Positions 1-12,825 of a stretch of 64,000 bases of DNA are shown piece after piece; within the stretch, counting starts at the first letter, position 1; each line of letters starts with the position of its first letter. Made by a program: the position numbers and the translations under genes. The stretch is taken from contig NC_133655.1 in assembly GCF_009905375.1 (NCBI RefSeq), positions 167,734,588 to 167,798,587 of the forward strand, in the 5' to 3' direction. The stretch comes from Apium graveolens. Lineage: Eukaryota > Streptophyta > Magnoliopsida > Apiales > Apiaceae. The notes under the pieces were generated by a model, which saw only the letters and a list, made by a program, of their open reading frames with translations, was not told where the DNA came from and searched no databases.

Positions 1-302
1 TATGTGGTAGATATATATTTGTGGAGTAGTATCGTATATGTCTAGCTCGTATATGAGAATTCAACAATCAATGGTTTATGAAGAATAAGGCTTATGGCTC
101 AAGATCAATAAGAATTAGGGTTCAAGGTTGAATATTTTAGAGCGCTTGCAATATGAAACAAGATTTATTTTGAATACTAGCAACATGTTATGAGAAAGTT
201 CAAAAATATTTGCAATATATCTCGAAGAAAGGTTTAGAAGGACTTGCCTTATCATAGATGATTTCCAACTTTACTTGTACTCATCTAACAATTCTACTCA
301 TC

Positions 303-425
303 AATCACTTTCCTTCTTTTTCTATGCCTTGCTTCTATTCGTCAATCACTTGCCTTCTCTTTCTACGCTTCAACTCTATTTACCGATCACTGACGTTCTT
401 TTTCTATGCCTCTCTTACTATGCTA
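303..425. repeat. Three imperfect ~41-bp tandem units inside the LTR
   Basis: Units begin with aatcact or gatcact and contain the core tttctatgcct/tttctacgctt. They start near 303, 343 and 384. The same array is at about 9401-9523 in the partner LTR, so it predates the insertion of this copy. Confidence 0.6.
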
Positions 426-2091
426 GGCATCACAAGTATCTATCAATACTCAATCTCATATCATTCTAATAGTTACATAGACGTCATAAGCTCCTATCTA
501 CCCTTCATTTTACCCAAATCCGGTTTACGGATTCAAAGTTACAGCAAAAATCATCAAATAACCACATAGGCATATAACACATCAATCAGATAGCACATAG
601 CACGCAAGATATTTCGTTAAAATAATTTTTCTAAGAAGATTTGGGGTCAAAATGATTTTCCAGGTATTTAATATGAATTTTTGAACATTTTTCAGAATTA
701 AAATGGGCCTACGAATCATTTTATAATTAAATAATAGGGTTCGAATACTAGAGTCTGACTTTAAAACCATTTAATAATAATTATCGAGCCTTGAAAATTA
801 TTTAAAATAATATTTAAAAGCTCGATACTATTTTTCAGAATTTTTAAATCAAAATAAATAATTAAATCAAATTATTAAATCAATTAAAATTAATTAATAA
901 CTAATTAAATTAATTACTCAATTAATATTTAAATTAACTGACTAATTAAATAATTAATTATCAACTAAAATTAATTAATTAAATATTTAAGATTTATTTT
1001 TAAATAAAAATATTTTCAAAAATTAAATAATGAATTTTTCGAATTTTTAAATAATTAAAACAATTTTCTGAAAATAAAAATAAGCAGAATATCATTTTTA
1101 TAATTTTTATTAACAGGAATCTAAGATTTATAAAGTTTTGAAACTACAGGGACTAAAACATAAATTTTACAAAAGTTCAGGGGCATTTCTGTATTTTGTC
1201 GTCGTCCCCGACCTACGCCCGCGGTCGCCATTGCCGGCAACCCCGAGCTCACCGGAAAATCTCATTCAAGCCCAGATCAGTATAAAAACATGCAGAATCA
1301 TAGAGTATCATGCCAGGAATCTATATCATATTTTGGAATCAACAAACGGCGTATAGTTTGTTCGGAAAATCCATCTGAAACTTCGCCGGCGGCGAAGTCG
1401 AACCTTTTTCCGACGAAGTCGATTAAGCTGTTCCAGGAATCGTCTGTAAATTTTCAATATACCAATCAAATCGTTGTTCAATGATTTACAACCTAGTGCA
1501 ATCAATTTCAAGTAATAACCCTAAACACAAAAATTCCCATATTTCAATTGAAATTATTCAAGAACATAAACCCTAATTTTAATTCTGAGAATCAAACATC
1601 AATTTGAACATGTTATTGAACTCCAAATTAGTCATATAATATACCAAAATGACCCAGGAAGAAAATATCTACACGATGGAATCATCAAATCATATCAACA
1701 ACATCAAGAATAAAAATTCATATATTAATCCTTAATATATTCGAAATAAAATAATCAAATAAGAAAAATACCTTGATTCTTGCACAACAATAGATGGTGG
1801 ATTCAGAAAGAGGTTTTCGAGATCTTCATTTTGATATATTGCACACCTGAATCGGAGTTCGATATCCTTAGTTTGTGTGATTGATTTTCAAGAACACGGT
1901 ATTTTATTAGGGTTTTCTCTGGTTTTCAGTGGTTTGTACTGTCTGAATATGATTATACGAGTGAAATGAAATAAGAAAAGGGCTATTTATATTTATGAAA
2001 TATTAGTATGTTCTAGGTCCCGTTGGATCGATAAATACATTATTTAGCCGCTAAGTAACTATAAATACGATCATTTTGGATAAACATTATC

Positions 2092-2155
2092 ATGTTTTGA
2101 ATAAGCATTATCCTATTTTGGATAAGCATTATCATGTTTTGGATAATTATCATAA
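2092..2155. repeat. 21-bp palindromic minisatellite in the 3' LTR (three units plus a partial)
   Basis: The unit is close to ttttggataagcattatcctg. Its core ggataa...ttatcc is an inverted repeat able to form a small hairpin. This LTR has three full units and a partial one, against four and a partial one in the partner LTR. Confidence 0.75.
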
Positions 2156-2649
2156 CCGGGCTTTTATAAAACGATTTGTACGAAGATAATGTTATCGAAA
2201 AGGGTTAGCCTATCGAAAATATTGTGCCAAGCCGCGCACGGGTCAAACCGTAATCCGGCTCGAAAAAGTTAAAATATAAAAAATGTCCGGAATTACCAGA
2301 TTAGGTCAGAAATGAGTTTTCAGAAGAGTTTCGGGTTGTAAAAACGTAAAAACGGTTGAGGTTGGACGATTCCCGGGTTTAGAAAATGATTTTGTAATTA
2401 TTCAGAAAATAATTAATAAATTCATAAATCAATATAAAATCATATAACACTCCAAAAATTACCAGAAAAATACCTTAATTATCTATATTTTATTCTGGGC
2501 ATAATAAAATTAACATACTTATACTTTACCACATATAAACATCCACATAACAACACCAATCATCAGATAATTCACCAAAAATCACAATATAACCACATAA
2601 AATTATTTATCAATAAAAATAATTACACGCTATGTCCCGGATATTACAT

Positions 2650-2661
2650 CCTTCCCCCCTT
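2650..2661 (-). promoter_or_regulatory. Polypurine tract (plus-strand primer site) of the gypsy element
   Basis: On the minus strand this reads aaggggggaagg directly before the LTR start tgtaatatccgg. It is the normal position and composition of a gypsy PPT. Confidence 0.8.
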
Positions 2662-5249
2662 AAAAGGATTCTGTCCTCAAAATCACACTAAGGATCAGAT
2701 AATGATACATTCAAGTATCTCACTTTCCTTTTCTCAGGTTGATCTCTCAACCTTACAACTTTTCATAAACTTTTACTCGCAGCATCACTCATTACTTAAC
2801 AACCTCTTGCTGACATCATATTCTATTAGTTGCTCCTATAACTCGACTCAAGTCTCCATTTTATATATAATGGAGCTTAATTACTTTTCGTGAATATACG
2901 CACATAAACACCCTATGAACCAGCTATACGCAGTGAAGCCAACTCACTTACACTTATCTTGCATATTTTAATGTTTAAAAAGGACCAACATAATGCCTAT
3001 TAATTCTCTTTTCTTTCTAATTCTAGTAATTCATGCTCATGAACGTTTCCAGTAGTTACTGGTTATTGAACCTCATTCCCACATGTTTCTCTGTTCAATC
3101 AACCTAGTTCGTAATCGCTCCTAATCGCATTCGAGGCTCGTTAATCGTCCCCTTAATCTTTTTATCCATCTGCGAATGATATACTGAAACCAAGGCGTAT
3201 TCAATTTCTGACGTTCTCGAAATTATACTAGAATTAAGAATTAACGAGAAAATCTCGACTAGATACGATTGGCGCACAGCTGTAACATCATACCTTAATT
3301 TCCTTGAATCACAATCGAGTAGATTTGCCGAGCGAAATTCTCTTACTACTTAGAAGAAAATATACTAATCTGGAGGCATCACCCGCTTATTCTAATCCAT
3401 ATTATCATTTTTTTAGGGAGTTCTCATACGAACTGACTGTAATGCTCTTTCTTGACGTCTAGTCACACATAATGCTTATTCTTTCTTTGTGCCATATTAT
3501 CAGAAAGTCTTCTTTGACATCTATGTCACATATCATATTCTCGGAGTAGCTTGAATCCCTTGAGTTATCGTAGCCAAATTCCTATCTTTTAGTTCCTCCT
3601 TACTTACTTCCCGTTCATCTAGGAGTGGTATATACTATTCCGGTTTGACATAATTCATCGTATTCAGAATACTCCTGTCAAATCTCAAATTAAATAATAT
3701 ATATCACTTACAATCAATTTCTGGATCTGATGACGTACTACCATTTCTTCAAGCAACAATTAACCCATTTATTGGACAAACTTTGGTTCTCAGGTGACTT
3801 TACTACGACGTTTCTTAGCGAAATATATCCATATAGTCTTTGATGTCCCGCCTTAACTCTTGGGTAGGTATAACATTTACCTACATGTTCCCCCCCCCCA
3901 TTTTATCTTTATGTCTGGTCACTAGATATCTTCTTTTAGCCATTGGTACTTAGTCGTACTCCTGGGACCATTCCCTATCTCAATTTACAAATGTTTCCTA
4001 AATTTTTCACCTTACTTTTGTCCCTCATGTTACCCATATCTTACATATAAAGTTTCTTTATCATCCTTTTGATTCCACTTTCTTTCTTATTTCCGTTCTT
4101 CATTCTCATAGCTCATTCACAACCGAACTCCTAATATTAATACTCATTTTGATGTCATATCAAATTAGATATCAATACGAACTTTGATGCTCACAATATC
4201 CCATACTGAAGTAAACATCAATCATCTATATTAATACCACTTTTGATATATAACAACAACCTAAGTATCAATATCAATCAGAAACTGAACTAAAACTGTA
4301 TCTCACATTTTATCCAAAACAGAAATACTTGATAAATCATTTATTGTATGATTATCAAAACAATTTGGAAATAAGACGTCCTTCAATAAAACTTTATTGC
4401 AGATGATAAAATCTCTTTGATTGTTTAATAAAATCCATATCGGTGTGGTTATCAATCTCTTCTTTATTCCACCTTCCTTCTTCCTTTTCTTCCTTCCTTC
4501 TCTTTGCTCTGTCTTAAATCTTTAGTTTTTCAAAACATTCTTCTCACTGGTCCATACAAATAAGTTTTTATTTCTCTTATTCATTATAAAGGGCATATTC
4601 ATCCAAGTAAAACCTCACACACTTGCAGTAATTTCTGAATTCTACTGGTGTTCTTACCTTCTCCAAATTCCTCGTTGCTTTGATTTCAGATTTGAAAGTC
4701 ACATCAAACTTTGACTTAATCTAATTGGAATCAATTTCCATCTAACTGACCATTAATTGGTAAAATTAACCAATTAACTCACTCAATTGATCAATTGCAC
4801 AAAGTGATGACTAGCTAAATGAAATCAAAGACCAATTATATTTAGTCGGATTGGCTGTAGCCTCTTTCAAGAACCGAGATCTCAATTATTTGGAGTATCA
4901 ACTGGAATATCAATAACACACGGAAGTATACTTTCTATCTTTAAGAGTAGGGTATTTTTCAAAAATTTGGGCAGCATTTCCTTTATATTATTGACTACCA
5001 GCCGGACTCAAGCCGACACCAACAATCAATCAAACAACCAACAATCAACTCACAAGTAGACCAATCAACTTCCATCTTCTAAACTTACCATTTTACCATC
5101 ACATATAATACTAACCAGTACAACTCATATTTTCGTTCAACTTAAGATTATAGCGAACAATTCTTATTATATCATACCCTTTCTCATATCCTTTGATTAT
5201 AACTGAATGTCACTATTGAGTACTATTATAAATTATTCTAAAATTCTTC

Positions 5250-5390
5250 TAGTTCATGTTTCAATTCAAGCTCTCTTATTAACAATTCGTCTATCCTTGA
5301 CAATATACACTTGTTCTTATCAGTTAACTCGTTAAACTTCTGATAACCAACACATGGTCTCAACCTACACTCTCATAATCTTGTGAAATA
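5250..5390 (-). pseudogene. Reverse transcriptase remnant (gypsy pol)
   Basis: Conceptual minus-strand translation gives CVGYQKFNELTDKN followed by SRIDELL. This matches the conserved gypsy RT block whose intact form reads roughly VDYRELN...NKYPLPRIDEL. The D-to-G and R-to-Q changes and the surrounding stops show that it is dead. It shows that the internal region once encoded pol in the minus orientation, in agreement with the PPT and PBS. Confidence 0.6.
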
Positions 5391-8183
5391 ATTCCTTTGG
5401 CTTAAAAGCATCACTTCTTAAAAATCCTTGCAGCTGAATCACCATATCTTCATCTCCCCTTATGTCTTTTCATAGTGAACTTCTTTCACTGGCTCAGTTA
5501 CGAGTATCAAATTTACCATAACTCATTTAATTATGTGGGAAAACCCAACCATTCCTTGAAGAACACCTTTGAAGTTTATTCGTAACTAGCATTTCTTCGA
5601 TCTTGAACCTTCATGACAAGTATCTCGCACATGATTGAGGTATGCTTCATCTTCACAATGTATTAATCGATTATCTGGTTATTATTAAGAATTTCTTCAT
5701 TCGCTTCTGCTGTCCAATCAATCATTTGTCTTATCCGATATACGCAGCTTTACTTTCTTATTTCTCTAGTTAATTTACCTCACACGGTTCACTAACTACT
5801 TCAATTCACGCCAAAATCTCAGACTTGAAACGTATCATGTATACAAATTTTCGTTTCTAATTTGATGTCCTCATAACAACCACGTTGTTGGAATAAGGGT
5901 TCTTCTCTGCACGTATATGTCCACAATTTATTGGCTTGCAATTATCCATACTTATCATATGACCCCATCTGTTACACGGGTTCATTTCACTTCCTTTTAA
6001 AATATTCAAAGAATGGACCTTACACAAGAAGGGAATTTGTGGATATAATTCTGATTGGAAACCTTTTGTAAAGAATAAGAGTATAAGGAAACAATCGGAA
6101 GGATTCCATAAATCAACAAATCATGGTTGAAGAAGAAAGGATGAATAATGGTGTAGATATGAATGAGACAACCATATTTGTACTCAAGATGGCTAGTCTT
6201 TCATACTATATGGCATACAGCACATGATTAGGTGGCGTCCCACCAGACTCTTCGTTATTCCGACAAAGAGTCACACCATAACACTGTTTGTCTCAATCAG
6301 AAAATAAGTCTTGAGGGAAAAATGATTTTTGAAAGGAATACAACAATTTCCTTATAACCTTATAGAGCTGATTATGAATGAAGTTCATACTTTATTCAAG
6401 ATTCATAAGAATATATGGTATTATAGAAAAGAATGATAACATTGGTCACCATCCACATTTCATCTATTTACAGCTGCAACGTTCGTTTGATCAATATATC
6501 CCATTCTGAGTCATATATTGACTTTTAAAAGTTCTCTGAAATGCTTTCTTTAATCGATCATTAGAATAAATTCCCATGTATTAGGTCTTGTATCTTTAGC
6601 ATCGCACTTCCATGTTCAATATTTTTATAATTCGACCCTATTTGCACTCTTACGAGATTTACAATCATATCTTCAAATTTTGCTTACGCTACTAATCATT
6701 CAACATATCAACTCATTGGCTAATAGCATTTTTCCTTTAGAAAAGTCTAGAGATTTTCTCAATCTTCTTTGCTCATACTCGGCTTCTTGTAAATCGACGT
6801 ATTCTTTGAACTCTAATCATCTCAGAAATTGGATGAATAGTTTCTCCGTACATTGGTTATGTCGTTAAACTTATCAAACAATATTTGCACTCTTCTATTA
6901 GGAACCATCAAATCTTCTCCATAATAGTGGGTCCACTTGGACTTCTAAATGAACCATACTAACTTCTAGAATAAGTATTCCCCTGGATAATCTGAATCTT
7001 ATGACAAACAAGAAACTCAAGTAGTAGTTTGACAACCAAGTTTTTAAAACTTGTTTTGTTCCAAGGACTTTTAGAAAAAAATTTGTTAAGAAAATCTCTT
7101 TTGAAAATTGTTTAAAATTTTAAAAATTATACACATGGTCGTCATCACTATATGAGTTGGTTGTCGTCTTTCTCAACCGCTACAAATTATCAAGTTAGGG
7201 AACCAATCAGATAAAAGCTTCTTCATTTCCGTAAATCCTCTACCCCTTATTGGGTCCATTTTGCCTTCATTGGTCGATAAAAATTCCAGTTACCTTTGCA
7301 TATTATCTTATTCATAACTTCACTTCTAGTCTTCCATACTGGTAACACTCCCATCATCATCTCTTGGGATTACTAACTATAACAAGTCTATCCAATAATC
7401 ATCAAATCTATTTTATAAAACAAGGTCGACTAATATCACATCACATTACTACTATACGGATCATGTTTGGTCATAACATCATCATCTACTTTCAAGAAAA
7501 CTGTCAATTTCCAATCTTCCCAAACTCTTTTAAAATCCATCTAGCTTACTCCACAAGATAATCATAGGTGACGTACTTACTAGTAGCTCCGTATAACCTG
7601 GTAGCATCTATTCTCCGGAACACACGAATCCTCTCTTTAGGTTTCTTCTCACCCTTCTTAATATCTCGTGTACTCATCATATGCGGTATCTCTCGAATCC
7701 ATCCCCATAGGTGTTATTACTTCATAATAAGGGTTTTAAACTGATGGTATAGAATAAGGCATGGGGGAGACATAAAAGATGCACTCACAGCTGAATATCC
7801 GGTAGGACTAGAATCAGCATATGGAGGATTCTCGAATAGGTATTCTTGCAACAGGGGATGAGATAATAACTTAAAAAGGTGCAACCGTCGTAACAGGTGG
7901 TGATATGGCTAACATCGGTGGAAGAGCAGGGCATGAATCAGATGATGGTCCTCCAACTGAAGGCTCTTAATGATCAGACGATTCTGGGATAAAAGAATAT
8001 GCCATCGCCGCTATCTGACAATCGCGTCGCTAGATAAGAATCTCGAATCTCATCACGAATCATACCGAAACCTACTATACCGTCACACTCAACCTATCGA
8101 CATCCTAAATTTCTATTTCTTAACCCTAATCATAACCCTATATCCATTCCCGACAATCTAGGCTTGTTTCATTGACTTATAAC

Positions 8184-8200
8184 TTGTAGCTCTGATACCA
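8184..8200 (-). promoter_or_regulatory. Primer binding site (initiator tRNA-Met type)
   Basis: On the minus strand this reads tggtatcagagctacaa, the classical plant retrotransposon site complementary to the 3' end of initiator tRNA-Met. It lies a few bases inside the LTR end at 8205. Confidence 0.85.
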
Positions 8201-8204
8201 AACA

Positions 8205-11200
8205 TGTGACGCCCTCCAAACCAGGGTCAGAAGTTTGGGGTTCACAACACACACACAAACTCAATATATATACCTACTTATGAAAGTAATATATGTAAAA
8301 ACCCAACTTACCATAACCATGGATTGCAACAGGTTAAAGTATGAAAACAAGCCACAACCTTAACTTTTATTACATCATACCAAATCCCAACTAGTTCCGC
8401 TTACAACTGATAATGATATTATTCATACAATCTTACATAACTCATCTACATTATAAAGCTCCTGCTAACTCGGTCCATCTTATCCTGGAATCCTAGCTCG
8501 CACACTGGGCTGGGAATCCTCATTACCAACAATTTCTTTTTAACTGTAAAATAACATAAACAGATTTGCAAGAGTGAGCTAACTAGCTCAGCAAGTCATA
8601 ATAGCAATAACTGAGGTTCAGCAATGGTCAATTAAAATGATTCATAAGAATCAAGTATCTGGATAAGCAATGATTAGAATTGGATATTCGCTTTCATTTT
8701 AAAAACCAAGGTTAGGCTGTTGATCAGTCACGCACTAACCCCGAGCAAGGCTCCGAGCTTTGCTCTATATACTGGATCCAAGGCATACATTGGTCTATTA
8801 TGACCACGAATCTGGTCCGACCACGAATCTATTCCATATTTAAAAAAAATCCAATTATATAATAACAATATGATAAATAATGTCATTCAATAAGCTGAAT
8901 CATAAACAACATTTATCTTGAAGCATAGGGTGATTCACAATACCATGAAGGTATAACAAGGAATTCAAAAAGATTGGCTTTTAATCAAGGAAAAAATCAG
9001 AAATTAGAAGACCAAGGGTTCAAGGGTTACAAGGATTGGCCTTCCGTTAAACAAGGCAAAAGAGTTGGTATGTCAAGCAATTCAATATCAGATATCAGTA
9101 TGTGGTAGATATGTATTTATGGAGTAGTATCGTATATGCCTGGCTCGTATCTGAGAATTCAACAATCAATGGTTTATGAAGAATAAGGCTTATGGCTCAA
9201 GATCAATAAGAATCAGGGTTCAAGGTTGAATATTTTAGAGTGTTTGCAATATAAAACAAGATTTATTTTGAATACTAGCAACATGTTATGAGAAAGTTCA
9301 AAAATATTTGCAATATATCTCGAAGAAAGGTTCAGAAGGACTTGCCATATCATAGATGATTTCCAACTTTACTTGTACTCATCTAACAATTCTACTCATC
9401 AATCACTTTCCTTCTTTTTCTATGCCTTGCTTCTATTCGTCAATCACTTGCATTCTCTTTCTACGCTTCAACTCTATTTACGGATCACTGACTTTCTTTT
9501 TCTATGCCTCGCTTACTCTGCTAGGCATCACAAGTATCTATCAACACTCAATCTCATATCATTCTAATTGTTACATAGACGTCATAAGCTCATATCTACC
9601 CTTCGTTTTACCCAAATCCGGTTTACAGATTGAAAGTTACAGTAAAAACCGTCAAACAATAACCAAATAGGCATATAACACATCAATCAGATAGCACATA
9701 GCACGCAAGATATTTGATCAAAATAATTTTTCAAAGAAGATTTGGGGTCAAAATGATTTTTGAGGTATTTAATATGAAATTTTGAACATTTTTCGGAATT
9801 AAAATGGGCCTCCGAATCATTTTATAATTAAATAATAGGGTTCTAACACCCGAATATGACATTAAAACCATTTAATAATAATTATCGAGCCTTTAAAATA
9901 ATTTAAAATAATATTTAAAAGCTCGATACTATTTTTCAGAATTTTTAAATCAAAATAACTAATTAAATCAAATTATTAAATCAATTAAAATTAATTAATA
10001 ACTAATTAATTAATTAATTAATTAATATTTAAATGCTTGACTAATTAAATAATTAATTATCAACTAAAATTAATTAATTAAATATTTAAGATTTATTTTT
10101 AAATAAAAATAATTTTCAGAAATTTAATAATGAATTTTTGGAATTTTTAAATAATTAAAAGAAATTTCTGAAAATAAAAACAAGCAGAATATCATTTTTA
10201 TAATTTTTATTAACAGGAATCTAAGATTTATAAAGTTTTGAAACTACAAGGACTAAAACATAAATTCTGTAATTCTGCCGTCGTCCCCAACCTACGCAGG
10301 CAGTCGCCATTGCTGGCGACCCCGAGCTCACCGGAAAATCTCATTCGAGCCCATATCAGTCTAAAAACATGCAGAATCATAGAGTATCATGCTAAGAATC
10401 TATATCATATTTTGGAATCAACAAACAGCGTATAGTTTGTTCGGAAAATCCATCTGAAACTTCGCCGGCGACAAAGTCGAACCGTTTTCCGGCGAAGTCG
10501 ATTAAGCTGTTCCAGGAGCCGTCTGTAAATTTCCAATATACCAATCAAATCGTTGTTCAATGATCTACAACCTAGTGCAATCAATTTCAAGTAATAACCC
10601 CAAACACAAAAATTCCCAAATTTCAATTGAAATTATTCAAGAACATAAACCTTAATTTTAATTCCAAGAATCAAACATCAATTTGAACATGTTATTGAAC
10701 TCCAAATTAGTCATATAATATACCAAAATGACCGGGAAGAAAATATCTACACGATGGAATCATCAAATCATATCAACAACATCAAGAATAAAAATTCATA
10801 TATTAATCATTAATAAATTTTAAATAAAATAATCGAATAAGAAAAACACCTTGATTCTGGCACAAAAATAGATGGTGGATTCAAAAAGAGGTTTTCGAGA
10901 GCTTCGTTTTGATATATTGCACACCCGAATCGGAGTTCGATAACGCCTTCGTTTGTGCGATTGATTTTCAAGAACACAGTATTTTATTAGGGTTTTCTCT
11001 GGTTTTCAGTGGTTTGTACTGTCTGAATATGATTATACGAGTGAAATGAAATAAGAAAAGGGCTATTTATATTTACGAAATATTAGTACGTTCTGGGTCG
11101 TGTTGGATCAATAAATACGTTGTTTAGCCGCTAAGTAACTATAAATACGATCGTTTTGGATAAGCATTATCCTGTTTTGGATAAGCATTATCTTGTTTTG

Positions 11201-11430
11201 GATAATCATTATCCTGTTTTGGATAAGCATTATCCTGTTTTGGATAATTATCAGAACCGGGCTTTTATAGAACGATTTGTACGAAGATAATGTTATCGAA
11301 AAGGGTTAGCGTATCGAAAATATTGCGCCGGGCCGCGCACGGGTCAAACCGTAATCCGGATCGAAAAAGTTAAAACATGGAAAATGTCCGGAATTACCAG
11401 ATTAGGTTATAAAGTAGTTTTCGGAAGAGT
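8205..11430 (-). mobile_element. 5' LTR of the minus-strand gypsy element, outer end missing
   Basis: It begins tgtgacgccctcc next to the PBS and matches window bases 1-2335 from 9099 onward. Similarity stops at about 11430, while the partner LTR continues another ~310 bases to its terminal atattaca. The upstream end of this 5' LTR is therefore deleted or replaced, and no target-site duplication can be read on that side. The loss removes part of the U3 region where the promoter would start. Confidence 0.8.
11155..11255. repeat. 21-bp palindromic minisatellite in the 5' LTR (four units plus a partial)
   Basis: Consecutive units of ttttggataagcattatcctg type end in a partial ttttggataattatc. 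The array is one unit longer than in the partner LTR, a copy-number change since insertion. Confidence 0.75.
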
Positions 11431-11655
11431 CGGTTAGAAGGTTTGTGGTGATTAGGTTTGCATTGTTGTTGTTGACTAAAAGATTTTTTGGAACATTATT
11501 CATAAACTCTTTAATGATGTTAGCTAACACTTTCGGAGATCTCAACATGCTACCTGAACCAGAAAAGGAAATTGAGAGCTCAATTAGTGGGGGATGATTT
11601 CACAAGCCTCGGACTGATTAGAAGATGAAAATCTTGGAGAACAAAGGAAAACTAT

Positions 11656-12023
11656 TGTCCCTTGGTTGAAATATCTCCTAGTAAAAATGGAACAGTAGTT
11701 TTTATGGTTGAGGTACCTAGCGCATAATTGGAATACATTGAATCTGAGAATCTGGATGATGTTGACACAATTCCGGAGGCAATGATTTTTAACTGTTAAA
11801 TCTTAAGCATATGCAAATATATTGTGATGCAATATTATCTTATTGTTGTCCTTTTAATATTAATTGTATCTTTGTTTCTTTGTTTCTTTTCCAGATTCTC
11901 TTAGGTGGCCTAGAGTCAAAAGACCGGGTTGTCGACTGTGGAGCACTCAATAATGTACGTAAGTTCTCTTTGTTCCATGAGAAATTGTTGCATGAAAAGC
12001 TGCAAGTCTTAATTTATTTATGA
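11656..12023 (+). pseudogene. Broken fragment resembling a plant ARM-repeat/TOG (CLASP-N-like) protein
   Basis: Two exon-like pieces are visible. The first (about 11656-11790) reads LVEISPSKNGTVVFMVEV, then an in-frame TAA, then LEYIESENLDDVDTIPEAM. The second starts after a good acceptor (ttttccag, 11891-11894) and reads LLGGLESKDRVVDCGALNNV then RKFSLFHEKLL before stopping at 12021-12023. The second piece resembles the start of the ARM/TOG module in small plant proteins where a GL.SKDWV..CE.LNN.R.F..FH pattern is typical; this comparison is from memory. The rest of the module is absent. The stop, the missing donor and the truncation make it a pseudogene. It lies beside a CACTA terminus, so it could be a captured gene fragment, or simply what remains of a host gene. 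Confidence 0.5.
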
Positions 12024-12420
12024 TGGGAAGATAGTATAATACAAATATCATATTTCAGATGACTATATAGATTATTGCATTAGCATACAACCACTTCAAG
12101 TAATTTATTTTTAGAAGTAGCATTGCCAGTATTTTCATTTTGTGCGAGGCCAATATGATATCACTTATTATAAAATCAATAAAGAACTAGACAGGTGCAG
12201 TATGTAAAATAGCAGTTTTGACATTCGCTGGCATATTTAAGGCGTATCAAGTTATCATATATCATTTTACATGGCTAGGCATCACATGATTTTCCGTAAT
12301 ACAGAGGAAAAATACATTAATTTTGATTGTAGACAACATATATGGCCCGAGCAAAATCTGAAATATGTTTAATTATTTAAAGGTCATCCCTTTTGGCTGA
12401 AAAATAAAAAATAATATTGA

Positions 12421-12500
12421 TTTTGGTTAGAAATAATTACAAACAATGTAAGTTTTTAAAAATAATGACTTTAGTTAGAAATAATTACAAACAATGTAAG
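12421..12500. repeat. Direct duplication of ~31 bp
   Basis: The block containing gttagaaataattacaaac then aatgtaag occurs at 12421-12452 and again at 12470-12500, separated by about 17 bases. I see no gene between 12024 and 12825. The stretch is AT-rich and otherwise unremarkable. Confidence 0.8.
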
Positions 12501-12825
12501 ATTTGTTCCTCTTATTTCTTTGAAGACATAGCTACAGATATTAATTATTTTTTATTTTTATATAAAATGCAGGCGAGCAACTATGGCCAACAAAAATCAA
12601 TCTACAGGAAGCAATGCAGATAAAATCACTATGGCGATTCTGCCCCTTTTCACATGTTTGCCATACAAAAAGCCAATAATTTATGTTAACATGTTGCCGT
12701 AGCTTTAGATTTGTAATGGTTTAGTTAAGTAGTTTGAGTTAGTTTGGGTGCAGTACATTGTTGTATGTAATAATAATTTGGGGTTGTTCAATTTTCTGTA
12801 TCAACATTTTCTTTTTTCTCTGTTT

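Larger units (their letters stand above)
1..2648 (-). mobile_element. 3' LTR (partial) of a minus-strand Ty3/gypsy retrotransposon
   Basis: This segment is repeated almost base for base at 9099-11430, so the two are the LTR pair of one element. Its right end reads atattaca and is followed at once by a C-rich tract, which is the polypurine tract on the minus strand, so the element is transcribed right to left. Window base 1 corresponds to base 9099 of the other copy, so about 0.9 kb of this LTR lies outside the window and the full LTR is about 3.5 kb. Bases 770-1130 are nearly pure A/T (taattaatta runs). Short open frames here, including one of 103 codons at 258-569, are antisense to the element and occur only because the LTR is duplicated. 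Differences scattered along the pair suggest an insertion that is not recent. Confidence 0.85.
2649..8204 (-). mobile_element. Decayed internal region of the minus-strand gypsy element
   Basis: The segment is bounded by a polypurine tract on the left and a tRNA-Met primer binding site on the right, which fixes it as the internal domain. No open frame exceeds about 65 codons on either strand, so gag and pol are destroyed by many stops and indels. One reverse transcriptase block is still legible near 5250-5385. The tRNA-Met primer site and the PPT with its preceding gaggacagaatcc-type sequence fit the chromovirus (Tekay/Del-like) group, but the lineage is an inference. The remaining bases are AT-rich and I recognise nothing else in them. 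Confidence 0.75.

Noticed and set aside
3885..3900. A C-run (ccccccccca) resembling a polypurine tract on the minus strand
   Set aside because: It lies inside the decayed internal region with no LTR start next to it.
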